From contig CM041465.1 of NCBI GenBank assembly GCA_023213395.1, forward strand, positions 212,109,741-212,173,740: DNA of 64,000 bases, in the 5' to 3' direction. The translations under genes and the position numbers were made by a program. This document shows positions 10,412 through 22,231 of this stretch, one piece after another (the first letter of the stretch is position 1; the number at the start of each line of letters is the position of its first letter). Below the pieces are notes generated by a model. It was not told the origin of the DNA, did no database searches, and saw only the letters and a list, made by a program, of their open reading frames with translations. The DNA is from Cycas panzhihuaensis (lineage: Eukaryota > Cycadophyta).

Positions 10412-12923
10412 TGTTTCCCGCCCGGAATGGATACGGAATCACCGACCTGTAAGTGCGTGTATGTCTCTAGTATTATCATCGCTTTTTTTTGGATGTTTGC
10501 TTGCGATTCGCATGTGTATGACTTTGTGGACGGCCTTGTAGTTGTCCACACCTATGCTAGCCTATGAGGACTATAGCGAGGGCACACTCCCGAGTGTGGC
10601 ACCACAGTGACCGACATTTACTTCTCCGCCCTCCTCGCCTCGGATCCACTAGGTTCGCGCCACCTGCGTGTGATGACTCGTCATCGTTTGGTCAACTTGC
10701 CACCCCACTCGAGCCCTATTTCGCTCCTTTGGACCTTTTTGTTGGCTTGTTTGCTCCGGGTGGGTGTCTTAGCGTTATGTCGCACTTTCTTTTGTTGCCC
10801 CGCCTCAACTGGGTGGTTGGTGGGCCCCATTCTCGGCTAGGTGCGTCTTTGCCAGATTTTCATGGTATAGGCTGGAATATTCATGCATCATGAATATTCG
10901 ATGGTACGACTGCCTCGTGTTGTTTTTAATAATCCACCGTGGCAATTTCGCATTTATTGCGAAACTGCCACGTGGCTCGCGCCTTATTTCTCTTCCAGTC
11001 ATGCCCTAATCGCATGCTTTAGGGTTTTGCTTGAGTACTTAAGCCCTTTTTGCCTCATTTTCAAGAATTCTTTTGGCTCACTTTTAGAATTGCTCTCAAG
11101 AAAACACTCTCCCGCTCGCTCTTCTCTGCTTTGTCAAGAATCGACTGCACCTCTTCATACAGGCCCAGCCTCCTTTGGCTTTGAGACATTCTCGGCCCTC
11201 AAACGCCTTGGAGAGGGCTCCTTTGAAGTGGTTTCCAACCCAGTTTCTACCTGTGCCCACGAGTTCCCCGTTTGCAGGTGTTTCCCGCCCGTCTCCGTAG
11301 CAGGGACCCTAGCCTGCTCCACTCCAGATCTGGGCTATTTTTCCAGCCCTTCTTTGCTGTCCTTTAGCTGAGGCAAATCCCTTGCCTCCCCTTCCCAGGT
11401 ACTCTTCATTTTGCATTTGTCTTTTTGTGATATTTATGCTTCAGCTTATTGGTTCCTACTTGTTTCTTGAGAGTTAGTCTTCCTCCCTTTGGAGGACTGT
11501 TATACCACTCTCCTGTACTTCTTACTGCGTTTGCTATCCAAGGCGGCATTGAGGGGTTGTATAGGTTTTGGAGAGGAGCTAGGTGGATTCTGCACCACCT
11601 TCCACGCCTCCCTAGCGGCTCTTAGCCCCCAAAACCTCCCTCTCGCCTGCTTCCCTTGGCTTGCAAACAAGGGGTTGAAGGCTCCTTTGGTTGCCCAAAC
11701 CAGTATTTGTCACAAGTTGCGGCTGATTTGGGACCCTTTGTTCAGGTTTGGGTGCCATCCATAGGCCCCAACCACGGGTTCTTGCTCCATCCTTGCTCCT
11801 CGGTCACCTGGTTTGCTCCCCGTAGCATCCCGGTCCCCCGTGGATATCTTTGGGTCTCTCTTGCCCCCTTTTCAGCCATTTTCCAGCCTTGGTTCTTGAC
11901 TTTCTCCTCACGCCTTGTGGCTCTGGGGAGGTTGGGGCACCGCTTATGGAAGTAGGCCACCCGAGGCTTGCCTTGTTGTTTCCTTTCATTTGGATCACTT
12001 TCCTTTGGTATTTTCCTTATTGGACTAACACTAACGCATGTATATTCAGGCTCTTGTTTATGTTGTTAGACATATATTGTTAGATCTTTGCGTTGCATGT
12101 TAGTGCTCTTCCTTCGGGAAGAGAGACCCTTGTTGCTTGCGTGTATTCGAGACGCGGAGAACGTTGCCCGTTGGCCTCTCTACCGGTGAGTGCTCTTTGC
12201 ATGTATCATGTTTTATGCTATCTCGTTTACTAGTTAGCGTTCCTTTCCTTCCTTCAGTATCGCATTTACTTTCCCGGGGAAGGTAAGGAAGCCCCTTTTC
12301 GCCCGCCGCTACATCTCGCATTCTAGATGCGTCGTGCGGATTGGTTGGGTGCTCCTCGTGGAGGCTACGTCATCTCAGACGCCTTGACCAGTGTGCACGC
12401 TTCCTTCCTCTTCGCTACCCTTGTTCTTCCTTTTATTCTTTTCTTAGTAATTAGAACATTGAAAGATTAAAAGGGGAAATTGCTTTTGTATTTGTTTGCG
12501 ATTTGTTTGCCTTGTTGCATGCATCCTCTATTATCCGTAGGAAAGATTGTAAGAGTTTTCTTTGTCCTTACCTTTCCTTCCTTCTCCTTAACTGCACGAG
12601 CACCTTGCTTCCCGCATCGCTCGTATATCCGGTCAGGTTGTGTAGGATTGCTCTTGGCCTGTCTCTATTAGGTTCCTTCTCTCTCCCTTCTGGCCACCCA
12701 AGGGTGGGAGGGTCCTACTCCTGTGTTAACTCAGTTCGCCCCACGTACCTTCGCCTTGCTCAAGGAGGTGAAGGGTCACCCAATAGTAGCCATACTCCAT
12801 TGCAGATCCTTAACTGCACTCCGGCCAAGACGGGCGCCTGCGTGGTAGTTACCCGCCTTTTAGGTTCCACTTTCTATCATTCCATCACTTACTCCTCCCA
12901 CGCCTATCGCTAGGTAGTTATCC
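10412..12923 (+). repeat. Element A 3' LTR, end-truncated
   Basis: Direct repeat of 12-2533. It starts TGTTTCCC and follows the 5' LTR to AGGTAGTTATCC (12912-12923). The final roughly 10 bases of the 5' LTR, ending TCCA, are absent, and the sequence passes straight into B. Several 5-10 base patches are replaced by GCCCGCC-like tracts (10417, 11111, 11284 and 12301) where the 5' LTR has unrelated bases. Confidence 0.85.
10939..11040 (+). promoter_or_regulatory. 3' LTR hairpin and telo-box
   Basis: The inverted repeat at 10939-10971 has arms GTGGCA-A-TTTCGCA and TGCGAAA-C-TGCCAC, more perfect than in the 5' LTR. The telo-box TTTAGGGTTT is at 11018-11027 and GAGTACTTAAGCCC at 11032-11045. Keeping the same order in both LTRs supports a role in the LTR promoter, although conservation between LTRs alone does not prove function. 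Confidence 0.5.
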
Positions 12924-12924
12924 C

Positions 12925-14082
12925 AGCTTGGCCCAAAGGATCGAGGAGGACAGGCAACCACGACGAGATGCGGCCTGCATAAGGCCCTCAAGACCCCAGT
13001 TCACATCGATCACGGCCCTAGTGGACATAGTGTCGCGACTGGGACAAGAGGAGGCACATGTTTCACTTGCCTTAGATAGAAGACATTACCATCACCCTGT
13101 GAGATATCAAAGTGATCTTAAGGGTGCGGTGATAGGGAGACCCGTGAGATCGAGGATGCCGCAAGACCGAGGCAAAGACACATGGAGGTGGCCTGGGTTC
13201 CTCACGGGACAGACAGTGGGAGCGGAGGGGAGCTCCCTCCAGACAAGACTCATATCGTGGATTCCTCAAGCAGGAAACTCATTCTACTATGCATTACGCT
13301 CGGATCTCCCGGAAATGTAATCTGTGGAGATCCCAAGAGGATGGGTGGATGCAAGACGGTGTGAGGTCGGTGAGACGATGGATGGGCCACTCTAGTTGGC
13401 GAACCTCGTCGCCCAACTAGACATTATCGAGGAGATCGGGCGAGGAGGATTCTCATCTGACATGTTGCTACAAAGGTCTTTTTTGATCATTTTGCGGCAA
13501 GGGCTTGCAGGGGGGCCATTCCCCATAGCGAGGTGGGCCCCGATAGTCCACAGGTGGCAGGCGAGACTCTGAGGGACAGAGGTCCAGGCCCATGTCCGTC
13601 GGTCAGTCGATGCAACATCACTCGACCTCCTCACTTTGGATGCACTACAGCGAGAGCCTTACAGAGCAGTGAGGTGGGAGAGTGATGACGGAGTAGGAGG
13701 AGTAGGAGCACCCATCGACGATGACAACGATGATGACGACGACGACGATGGGGGCGATGACAGTGATGACCGGGGAGATGGGGCTGGCCCATCACGACCT
13801 ACAGGAGAGGCAGGTCCATCACAGTTATCAGAGGGCGCAGCAGGACCATCCGGTCGCCATGAGGGGCAGGCCCATCAGGAGCTGCCGAGACGAGCAGGGC
13901 TGCCGAGACCAGGGGGCGTAGGCTACGGATCGTGAGGAGATCCAGAGAGGCAAGGGTCGAGCCAGTCCCTGCCAGAGATGAGGCAGAGGTAGAGGATGTA
14001 CCTGAGGATGAGGTACCTGCAGCTGGCGGAGGGCCAGGAGATGAGGATGTCGCCCGAGCAGAGGATCCGACGGCCACAGCAG
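12925..14082 (+). pseudogene. Element B antisense gene, first visible exon
   Basis: An open frame begins at 12928 but lacks its true 5' end, cut at the junction with A. It stays open to 13318, then has frame changes. A further open stretch runs 13636-13935 and starts MDALQREPYRAVRWESDD, followed by a run of Asp codons (about 13714-13755) and a Pro/Ser/Gly-rich linker. It ends at CACAGCAG before GTGAG. It runs opposite to the element's pol genes. Extra antisense genes in this position are known in Tat-group elements, some related to the plant mobile domain family. I could not confirm that domain here. The function is unknown. Confidence 0.55.
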
Positions 14083-14193
14083 GTGAGACCTAACCGTTTC
14101 CTTAGTCGTTTGACATCTAGACAGATTTTGATTTCATTTTATGATGATATGAAGTGACTATGTACACTGACACATGACATGTTGCATTGACAG
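14083..14193 (+). other. Probable spliceosomal intron of antisense gene
   Basis: The 111-bp stretch starts GTGAGACC after CAG and ends in TTGCATTGACAG before GGG. It is A/T-richer than both flanks and contains stops in the frame of the exon. The donor, acceptor and T-rich interior fit a plant intron. It lies on the + strand, so it would be spliced only from a transcript antisense to the retroelement genome RNA. Confidence 0.6.
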
Positions 14194-14812
14194 GGGTAGT
14201 GGAGGTCCAACGGCTGGTCGAGGCCATGGTGAGGGAGATGTTCCCTCAGGTCTACGCAGAGGGGCAACCGCCCATCCAGGCGGAGGACGCGCCTAGATCA
14301 GCGGGAGCTTACATGCAGGCATTCGCCCCACTGGCGAGAGTCAGAGACATCTGGGCTGCGGAGACCCAGGAGCACATGGCATTCCGAGGGCAGCTGCAGC
14401 GAGAGCTTGACGTGGCCAGGGCCGAGTGAGACGAGCCGCTGACGGTCCAGGCCTTAGAGAGCCAGAGCGGGCCAGGAGGGGACGCAGGGAGCAGCACTCG
14501 CCTAACAGTCCTAGAGGAGCACCTTAAGGCGTCGTAGGAGAAGTTCAGAGCTATAGAGGAGGGACTCTGAGGTGAGAGGGATCGCATCCAGGTCCGCTAC
14601 GACCAGCTGGTGGCGCAGATGGTCTCGAGGTCGAGCAGGAGCCGGACCCACACACAGACAGCGGCGACGACCCCGAGACGGCCTCGGGACGAGGAGAGCG
14701 AGGCAGGCAGCTCGCGGAGGCCCAGGAGGAGCCTCGCAAGGATGTGGTCCCCAGGAGAGGGATCACACAGACTGGGGGACGGGACCCCGGGATCAGGACA
14801 GCAGCAGTAGAC
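14194..14812 (+). pseudogene. Element B antisense gene, second exon
   Basis: The frame after the intron reads VEVQRLVEAMVREMF and then a charged, probably coiled-coil segment (14190-14430). A TGA at 14428 and two further stops (14535 and 14569) follow, then a Ser/Arg-rich basic tail (about 14620-14810; SRSSRSRTHTQ, EESEAGSSRRPRRS) ending in TAG at 14809-14811. A basic tail after an acidic linker suggests a nucleic-acid-binding or nuclear protein, but this is inference. The 3' part is also retained in A, on the opposite strand. Confidence 0.55.
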
Positions 14813-15529
14813 TAGGAGATGTACATATATATGATTTTGACGGGAAAGCACGGGCCTCCAGGGGGTCATATGTAGGCTCACATGATTGTACCCCCCCTGC
14901 AAGGATCCCAGCTTCCCACATACATGATGTACTATGACATTTGATATATATATATACACATGGGGTAATTGGAATCCCATTCTGACATGGAATGATGTGT
15001 ACCATGCATGATAGAGATAGCATGTATGATTTACTTTTGTAAATGAATATTTTGTATATTGCAAATATTTGTATGTTGTAAATGTAAATGTGCAAATATG
15101 TAAATATGGTAATGTTTTGTAAACATATTTTGTTGTAAATATATGCATGCATTTCCTTCCATGTATGGCCATATGTCTAACAGAACTCACACGCCCACCG
15201 TAAGCGGAGGCGATCGAGAGGTGTGAGGTTAGAAATTAGAGCGACATGCACGTCCACGGGGAGCATAGGGAATATGCGAAGGAAACAATGCACGAGAGGG
15301 GAGTGACGATACTCCACAACGCCGCCCTAGTTGGGGATGCCCAAAAGGAGGACTAAGGTTCCCGAGAGCGCATGGGAATGCGGGTTCTACGGAGGAACCT
15401 AAGAAGAAACGAAAATCCACGTTAAATTGCCATTCAACCCGTGGTTGGGAGGAATGGGAACAATTTAAAATGGTAGTTTAAGCTCGCTTCGAGCAAGGCA
15501 AAGAAAAGAGCGGAAGATCACGATAAAAC
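14813..15529. other. Element B region between antisense gene and integrase
   Basis: An A/T-rich stretch (14820-15180) with many TGTAAATAT-like words would hold the 3' untranslated part of the antisense gene. The stretch 15430-15480 matches A at 9260-9320 in reverse. The pol and antisense transcripts converge here. No protein is supported. Confidence 0.5.
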
Positions 15530-16730
15530 TTCTTGAGGAACTTTCCGTTGACCGCTTTCTCAAATTCTAAGCCGTCTAAGGTGGCGATCCTGTACGCACC
15601 GTTATCGAGGCTTTCGAGAACCATTTAAGGGCCTACCCATTTGGCCCCAAATTTGGCCAAGCGATCGTAAAGATACTCCAATTTGAGGATGTGGTCCCTA
15701 GGGCACAAAGGACGGGCATGAAGACATTTGTCGTGTGTCCTTTGCAAGCAGGATTTCGAAGCGAGGTTCGCTGTAAGCCGCCAAGCACTTCTCATCCGTG
15801 GCTTCAAGGTCTGGAGGCGAGCCCCGGCGAATAGACTCCTCGTTAATGAGGCCTCAAGAGAAACTCAAGAGAAGGGATCTCCACTTCCAGCGGGAGTACC
15901 ACCTCGCTCAGACTAACGAGAATGGGGTCATCCCTAGAGCCATCCTGATGGAGGTGCAATAAGCCCATAGAGCTAAGGGAGTTGGATGTGCCAGTCCCTT
16001 TGAGACTGGGCAACGGTTTTCTTCAAGATGCTGACGAGCATTTTGTTGAAAGATTCAACTTGCCCGTTCGCTTGGGGGTAATAAGGGGATGACGTCTTGT
16101 GCGAGATCTTGAATTTCTCGCACAATTCGTCCATTTCCTTATTACAGAAGGAAGTTCCATTGTATGTAATTAGGACATCTGTAATCCTGAAACGACAAAT
16201 AATATGCTGGTAGACGAAGGTGGCTATCGTCTTACCAGGGGTAGTGGACAGGTGGATTGCCTCTGCCCATTTAGTGAAGTATTCGGTAGCGGTTAAGATA
16301 TATTTATGTTTTGCGAAAGATGGCGGTGATATAGCCCCAATGAGGTCTAAGCCCCATTGAGAAAAGGGCCATGGAGACACAATAGGGTGCAACGCCCAAG
16401 GTATGTGAGAGACGTTGGCGTGCTCCTAGCATCATCGACATCTAAGGGCACTGGCGTGGGCCCTTGAACAAGGACGGCCAAGAATAGCCCATGTGGAGGA
16501 TCCTTTGGGCCATGGACCGCCCCCAAAGTGGCCCCACAAATGCCATGGTGGCATTCACGAAGTATTTGGTCCGCTTCGCCGTCGGGCGACGCAACAAGCG
16601 GATCCCATCGAAGATCTCTTGTACAACACCCCGCCCACGAGGAGGTGTTGCTAGCGATGGTGCGGATACACGACCTAACCTTGTTGGCGGCTTCGGTGAT
16701 ATTCTTGTGGAGTCGATATCTCATAATGTC
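15530..16730 (-). pseudogene. Element B integrase remnant
   Basis: The zinc-binding region is at 16390-16660 (ECHHGICG). The core at 15973-16392 reads SQWGLDLIGA, YILTATEYFTKWAEAI and SSPYYPQANGQVESFNK. The first catalytic Asp and the Glu are present. The second catalytic Asp has become Tyr (LITYNGT at about 16155-16175; A keeps LITDNGT). The C-terminal domain (KLEYLYDRLAKFGAKWVGP) is at 15625-15700, and FEKAVNGKFLKKF-like sequence follows at 15535-15575. Frameshifts lie at about 15800-15970 and 16390-16430. The Tyr change alone would inactivate it. Confidence 0.85.
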
Positions 16731-18275
16731 GTCATACCACTCGCTACCGGTGAGTGGGTGAGGAGGAACATCCTAGACGGTCATAATGGACTCGTCTGGG
16801 AAAGAGTCATCAATGGGAATGCCGTTCGCGTTGGGAATGGCAAGATCGCCAATTACTCCGCTACTATCATTCCCTTCTTTGACTTCACTGACAACCCGCA
16901 AGTCAATTCTTGAAGCAAGACGCCCAACGTCCCATCCTACCACCAAACCGAACGGGTAAGTAAGTAACGTAAGGGATCGGATTGACGATCACCTTGGTTG
17001 TATTGTTGAAGCGTGTAATGCCGAAATTTCTTAGTCACATGAACCAAGGAGAGGCATTCCTTTCTACGGGATAGATTAATTCGGCAACGAGAGTGTGGTC
17101 GATGAAATAAATGGCCCTCCTGCCTCGACGTCCTCCTGCGAGCATTGCACCCAGGGATTCGTCGGTTGCCTAGGTGTATAGGATGAAGGGCCTATCGAAG
17201 CGAGGAGGCGCCAGCATAGGGGCAGGAACGCGAGCTTCCTTGAGTCCTACAAAGGCCTTTTGGGTCTTGTCGACTGCATAAAAGGGGCTCCTTTATTCAA
17301 TAGGTTCATAAGAGGCTTGGCGTTTATGGCGAAATCTGCCAAAAAATGCCTCAAGAAACCAAGCCTGCCTAGAAACGACTTAATTTATCGTTGGGTCCTA
17401 GGCGGCGGCATGTCAAGGATTGCCTTAACTTTTTCCGGATCGATTTGGATTCCTTGGGACACGAGGAACCCAAGAGTTTGCCCGAGGTAACAGCAAACAC
17501 ACATTTCAACCAAGTTCAGACTAACATGATACTTGCGGCATCTTGCGAAGATGGCACGCAAGTCGGAGGGATGATGGGCTCTGGAACGAGAAAGGCCCAT
17601 CATATCATCCATGAAGACCTCTAACGTATTATTGATGAGGTCATGAAAGATAAAAAGCATGGCTCTTTGATAAGTAGCTCCTGCATTTTTAAGACCAAAG
17701 GGCATTGCCTTATAGGCAAAGGTACCCCATGGCGTCATAAAGACCATCTTATGACAGTCTTCGGGAGAGATTTGAATCTGGTTGTAGCCGGAGAAGCCGT
17801 CCATCAAGGACATAACTTTAAATCCAGTCGTACGGTCGATTATCTGATCAATGAAGGGAAGAGGAAAGTTGTCCTTAGGACAAGCATTGTTTATGTCGTG
17901 AAAATCAACACAAATGTGAATGGTCTCGTTCTTCTTAGCAACGGGAACGATATTCGATACCCACTTGGGGTAATCGATGGAGGAAATGAGTCCTGCGTCC
18001 AGAAGCTTATCAACTTCCATCTTAATAGCACCGAAAGCCGGGTGAAGGGGTGCCGCTCGACGCACGTGGCGAGCGTCAGGAAAGGTCGTAAGGTTATGCG
18101 TGATGATGGAGGGGTCAATGCCCTGTATGTCCGAGTAGTCCCACGCGAATACATCACGGAACTCCCGGAACAGGAGGGTGTATTCCCTCACTGGTCGGTA
18201 CATTCCGCTCCCACCTTGATGACCTTGTGCAGGGCAAGGACTATGTCCCGGGTTGCCCCATGCACATGGCATTCC
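16731..18275 (-). pseudogene. Element B reverse transcriptase and RNase H remnant
   Basis: The open frame 17385-18272 covers most of RT: EYTLLFREFRDVFAWDYSD, YPKWVSNIVPVAKKN, NNACPKDNFPLPFIDQIID, SLMDGFSGYNQIQ, TPWGTFAYKAMPFGLKNAG and the catalytic VFMDDMMG (about 17595-17617), ending at ILDMPPPRT. This is the best-preserved RT in the window. RNase H follows leftward (17380-16800) in broken frames. FMDD agrees with A. Confidence 0.88.
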
Positions 18276-19135
18276 CTCCTCGAAATGGAGGGGGCGAGAT
18301 CAACCTAAGGGAGGAAATGAAAGAGGGATTGGGCCTAATTGGGACCCAATTGCTAAGACCTTCTGGTGGCCAAGCTTGTGGTGACCAGGAGGCAAACTTG
18401 GCATGGAACCAGCTAAGTGTTCCAGCAAAGCCTCATCGTCTTCAAAGTAGTCCACCCCATGGATGACCTGACTTCGGATAAGCGAGGCACGGGATAGCGT
18501 GGGAGCGATAGGACCGGTATGGCCTGAAAACTGCCCGTCATCCCTGAGAGACTCTGAAGGAGAGTCATGGAGAGGTCCCTCGTAAAAAGTAAGACAGAAA
18601 CTCTCAACATCGTCGCCTACGGGAAGCGACAGGATGGAAGAGCCAGGAACGCGATGATCAACATGCGCAATGTCATGTGACATGTGAAAGTGGCCCGGCT
18701 CTACAACAAAAGAGGCCCTAGGAGGGAGCCTAGGGCTAGGAAGACGCCCTACACTGGTGCGTAGGAACGAGACTGGGTGAGGACGATCCTCGTCCTCACT
18801 ATGGGATCTGTCATCATCAAACACGGCAAGATACCCATAGCTCCCGACACCAATAGGAGCAAAACGCGTCAGACCAGGAGAAGAAGGTGTGGGATCTTCC
18901 TCTCGATAAGAGGAATTAGGGATCCCAATGGAGCAAGCTGAGGCATGGTCGGAAGGGCGTTTGTTCCCCTTCGTGTGGCCTTGGCTTGCCTGGGCGGAAG
19001 GCCTAGCTGGTTTGGCGAGAGGTCGTCATGGAGACAACCTTCATTTATCCTTTATAGACAAATTTAAGTTGCCCCCAACAGTGGAACACACGGCTCCCAT
19101 TAGGACAAGCCATGGTCGACCCGAGCAAGTTGTAA
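18276..19135 (-). pseudogene. Element B protease-RT spacer
   Basis: The open frame 18300-18824 is Ser/Pro-rich and acidic, with HPVSFLRT near its start and VIHGVDYFEDDEALLEHLA near its end. Both also occur in A. It is a variable linker of the polyprotein with no recognised domain; 18825-19135 is broken sequence leading back to the protease end. Confidence 0.6.
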
Positions 19136-19900
19136 TCAACATCGACATCTAGACGGCGATGTCAAGAACAACAGCCTTGTCCTTGAGGGTAAGGGGTATC
19201 GAGACGGATCCCAAGGGAGTCTTCTCGCTACCATCATAACCACGACAACGCCATGGAGCAGGTTCAAAGGCGGAGATGCCAAGCTCTTGCATAACGCCAG
19301 GGCATGGCGTTGACGAAGAACCGCTGTCCATGACTCGCCTCCCAACGCTGACCGGGAGTATCTATAGTAATAGTGAAAGGAAATTCCATTAGCGTTCCTT
19401 TCCACTAGAAGTAGGAAGATCTCCGGGATTGAAGGAGATAATAGTTTCACTTGGGGTTGTACCCAAGGCATGAACGGACGCGTCATTCGATCCAAGAGCT
19501 TCCAAGAGGAGCGCTCGTTGCTCTGGGCAACTTCTCAAGACGTCCATGATGGACATCCCGGCAGCCACAGTAAGAAGCTCTTCGACTACGGAGAAAGGCT
19601 TACCCCTCCCTGTGGGTTGGGTAAGGGCTCTCCTAAAGTCGAATCGACCGGGGCGGACGGGAATACTCTTGGGAAGCGCAGGAATCTCCGGAGGAGTAGC
19701 TTCGGAGGGGATTGAGTCGCAGGTAGACGCGAGGCACCTGTTGCCTCCTTCGCGCTGAGACCGTGTTAACGTGTAAGGAGTGGTCTCGAGCATTTGAATC
19801 ACCTTCTTTCCCTTGTTATGACCGCGAGGGTGATGGAGCGCGGCGGTCAGGGGAGTGTGAAGGGGAAGGTGACCTTCGAACACCCTTCCCTCTACCATGC
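19136..19900 (-). pseudogene. Element B protease remnant with upstream family block
   Basis: The block MSIMDVLRSCPEQRALLLEA (about 19497-19555) precedes the protease. The active-site stretch MDSGSSSTPCP starts at 19331, so D-S-G is kept here, unlike A (D-N-G) and J (D-E-G). It continues GYDGSEKTPLGSVSIPLTL. The frame changes at about 19390-19490 and 19140-19160 separate the parts. Confidence 0.8.
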
Positions 19901-22075
19901 GAAGGGCGAGAATCGAGAGACCTGTCTCGATTACGATTGTTCCTATTTGAACAACACGATGACGTTCCCCATTTTTGGGGAACGGTCCCTATGAATCCAA
20001 GTTGATCGAGGTTAGGCCTCGATACTCACCTAGGGGACAGTGCAGCGGGGCGTCGCGTGGGTGCTGCGCTCGACAACGCGAATCGTCATGGAAACACTCC
20101 TCGTGGATGGAACACCACCTCTTCTCAAGGGGAGGATCGATCCTCCTTGCTTGAGAAGGTTAGGTGTTACCCCCTTTGGGGGGCATCGCATGAGAAACTC
20201 TTGGGACCGGGTTTATGGGAGGTCGGCGACAAAGGAGGTTGGAGTTTTAACTCCTTCATCGTGCGCTCAAATGAGCGAATAGCGGAGGTAAGGGGATCCG
20301 TGGTCCTCTCGGCCGATGAGAGGTGGACTAGCGGTGCGAAGGTTTGGTTTCCTTCACGGAGGAGGCACCTCGTGACGTTGCGAGGGCTTAGGAGGTTTCT
20401 TGAGTCTATCTTGGATCTCAATGGCCTCTAAAGCCAAACACCTCGTGATTACGGAGTCACACGTGGTTGCCCCCATCTTGAGGACTTCCACATGCACTTC
20501 GGTATGGCGCATTGACAAAGAGATCCTCTTCAACTCCTCGTGCAACGTGGCCTTGGTGGAGTGAAGAAGATGTGGCGTCGCACAAAGTCACGATTCATCT
20601 CATCGTGACCTTGTTTAAGCGACAGAAGCACCTTCATTCCGCTTTCGAATGGGCAGGCTACGTCAAAATAGTTGACGAACTCGTCCACCAGTTGCTGGAA
20701 TGAAGAAATCGAATGAGCAGGAAGGCGGTAAAACCACTTGAGGGCATCGCCCTGCAAGGACCGCGGAAATAGCTTCATAAGGATATGGTCGTAAGCCCAA
20801 TAATCGATGCACGCCATAGAAAAGCTGCGTACATGCTCGGTTGGGTCTTGCGACGAAGTCCCGTCAAATTTGGGAACTTCAGGAGGGTGAGGTACCGAGT
20901 TAGTCCTTAGCGCCTCAACATATAATGGCGTCGACCTATAGTCCACGAAAGGACGTGTCCTAGCTTGGGCTAATGGATCGACGACTGGCAAATGAATGGA
21001 TGGGGGTGGTAGACCCATCCCTCCTTGGGGAAACGTCCCTTGCTGGAAAGGGGTTTGCGGGTAGATGCTTTGGAAAGGAGATATGCTTTCTTGCGATGAT
21101 GCGACAACGAGTTGCGCTAGGCAACCGAAGCAGAGGGTGAGGGACCGAGTTACGCCCATATGGGCCACTGTGGGTGGCACAACCCCATATGGGTGCAACG
21201 GGTCCACCCATAGGCAGGGAGATGGTTTTCCTAGCACGCCCCAAGGTTGAGATGCATAACACAGGGGCACGTAAAGGAAGGACCACCAAGAGAGTTTTGA
21301 GCATTATATAGGGCGGGTCCTACATAGCTAATGGTGGCGGCACTAGCGGGACCTCAAGGCCTACTAGGGGGCAGCGTGTGCCACATTTGAAGGTGGCGCA
21401 TGCGTTTGACTCGGGAGTGGCATGCTGACCCCGAGTTGGGGAAAGGACATGCCACGAGCGGGTCCTGAAGAGGTAGGACCACGGCTAGAAACAAGCGGTA
21501 TGGCGCTTGCCACGTGGCCGGGGTAGACATGGCATAGGACGAGTGTGCGTGGGTAGAGGCATCAATCGTTGTAGAAGGTGCGGGGATGGATGAGGAAGAT
21601 GCTACGTTGCGCAACACTTCTTCAAACCATCTAGGATGTGGCTGGCGACGAGTTGCTCGGAAATACTCGCTAAGCGCCTCGACTACGTTGGCGGGAGGGG
21701 TATCCTCGTAGCCATATGAAGTCGACGGGATCTCAAAAATAGGGGATCCCTTGGGACGCTCCTCGTAAGGCTCACCCGTGGGATGGCGAGTCTCATGAGG
21801 AGCTGAATCTTCCGTTGCATGAGTGGAGGGATGAAAGTCATCAGGATGGAATTGGTCATCAGGATAGTAGATGGAATCATCGCCCTCATGGGCAGATTCC
21901 GGAATAGATGCGGGGAACTCTTGAGTTCCCAAGGTCATGGCATGGTAAGCCCAATCGGACGGGTAACCTTCCATTGTCGATTCGGGGTTCGACGACAGAA
22001 GGGAATGAGACGATTGGTCTTCTAGCAACAGAGGTAAACCTCGCATGGCGGCGTGAGAAGCGTCGCATGCAACGC
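19901..22075 (-). pseudogene. Element B gag remnant
   Basis: The first ATG giving the family N-terminus is at about 22047 (MRGLPLLLEDQ); STMEGYPSDW follows. The N-terminal half (to about 21354) is acidic and Pro/Ser-rich. After a frame change the Gag core is readable at 20530-20880: SMACIDYWAYDHILMKLFPR, LQGDALKWFYRLPAHSI, VNYFDVACPFE and GHDEMNRDFVRR. These match A and J closely. The knuckle region lies leftward in broken frames. Confidence 0.8.
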
Positions 22076-22231
22076 CTGCTGCGGCGTTGTTAGAAAAGCG
22101 AAAAGATCGAGAGAAGAAGGAAAGTGAAGCGTGCACGTTGGGGGTTGCCCAACTGAAAACACGGAATACAAAACTACCTAGAGGCAAGAACACCGACAAG
22201 AGGGGGAAGCGAATTTAGCTCCCTTACTGGC

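Larger units (their letters stand above)
12..12923 (+). mobile_element. Element A: Tat/Ogre-type Ty3/gypsy LTR retrotransposon, degenerate
   Basis: Two direct repeats of about 2.5 kb (12-2533 and 10412-12923) flank a primer-binding site and, in order, gag, protease, RT, RNase H and integrase remnants on the + strand. An antisense-gene remnant lies between integrase and the 3' LTR. Protease-RT-RNase H-integrase order marks Ty3/gypsy. The RT/RNase H wording and the antisense gene downstream of pol fit the Tat/Ogre group. All reading frames are broken, so the copy is non-autonomous. The left end lies about 11 bases from the window edge, so no target duplication can be tested there. The last roughly 10 bases of the 3' LTR are missing. 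Confidence 0.88.

Noticed and set aside
13714-13760. Asp-rich run taken at first as a host acidic protein
   Set aside because: It sits within the antisense gene region of B, downstream of integrase and matched in position by A, so it belongs to the retroelement.
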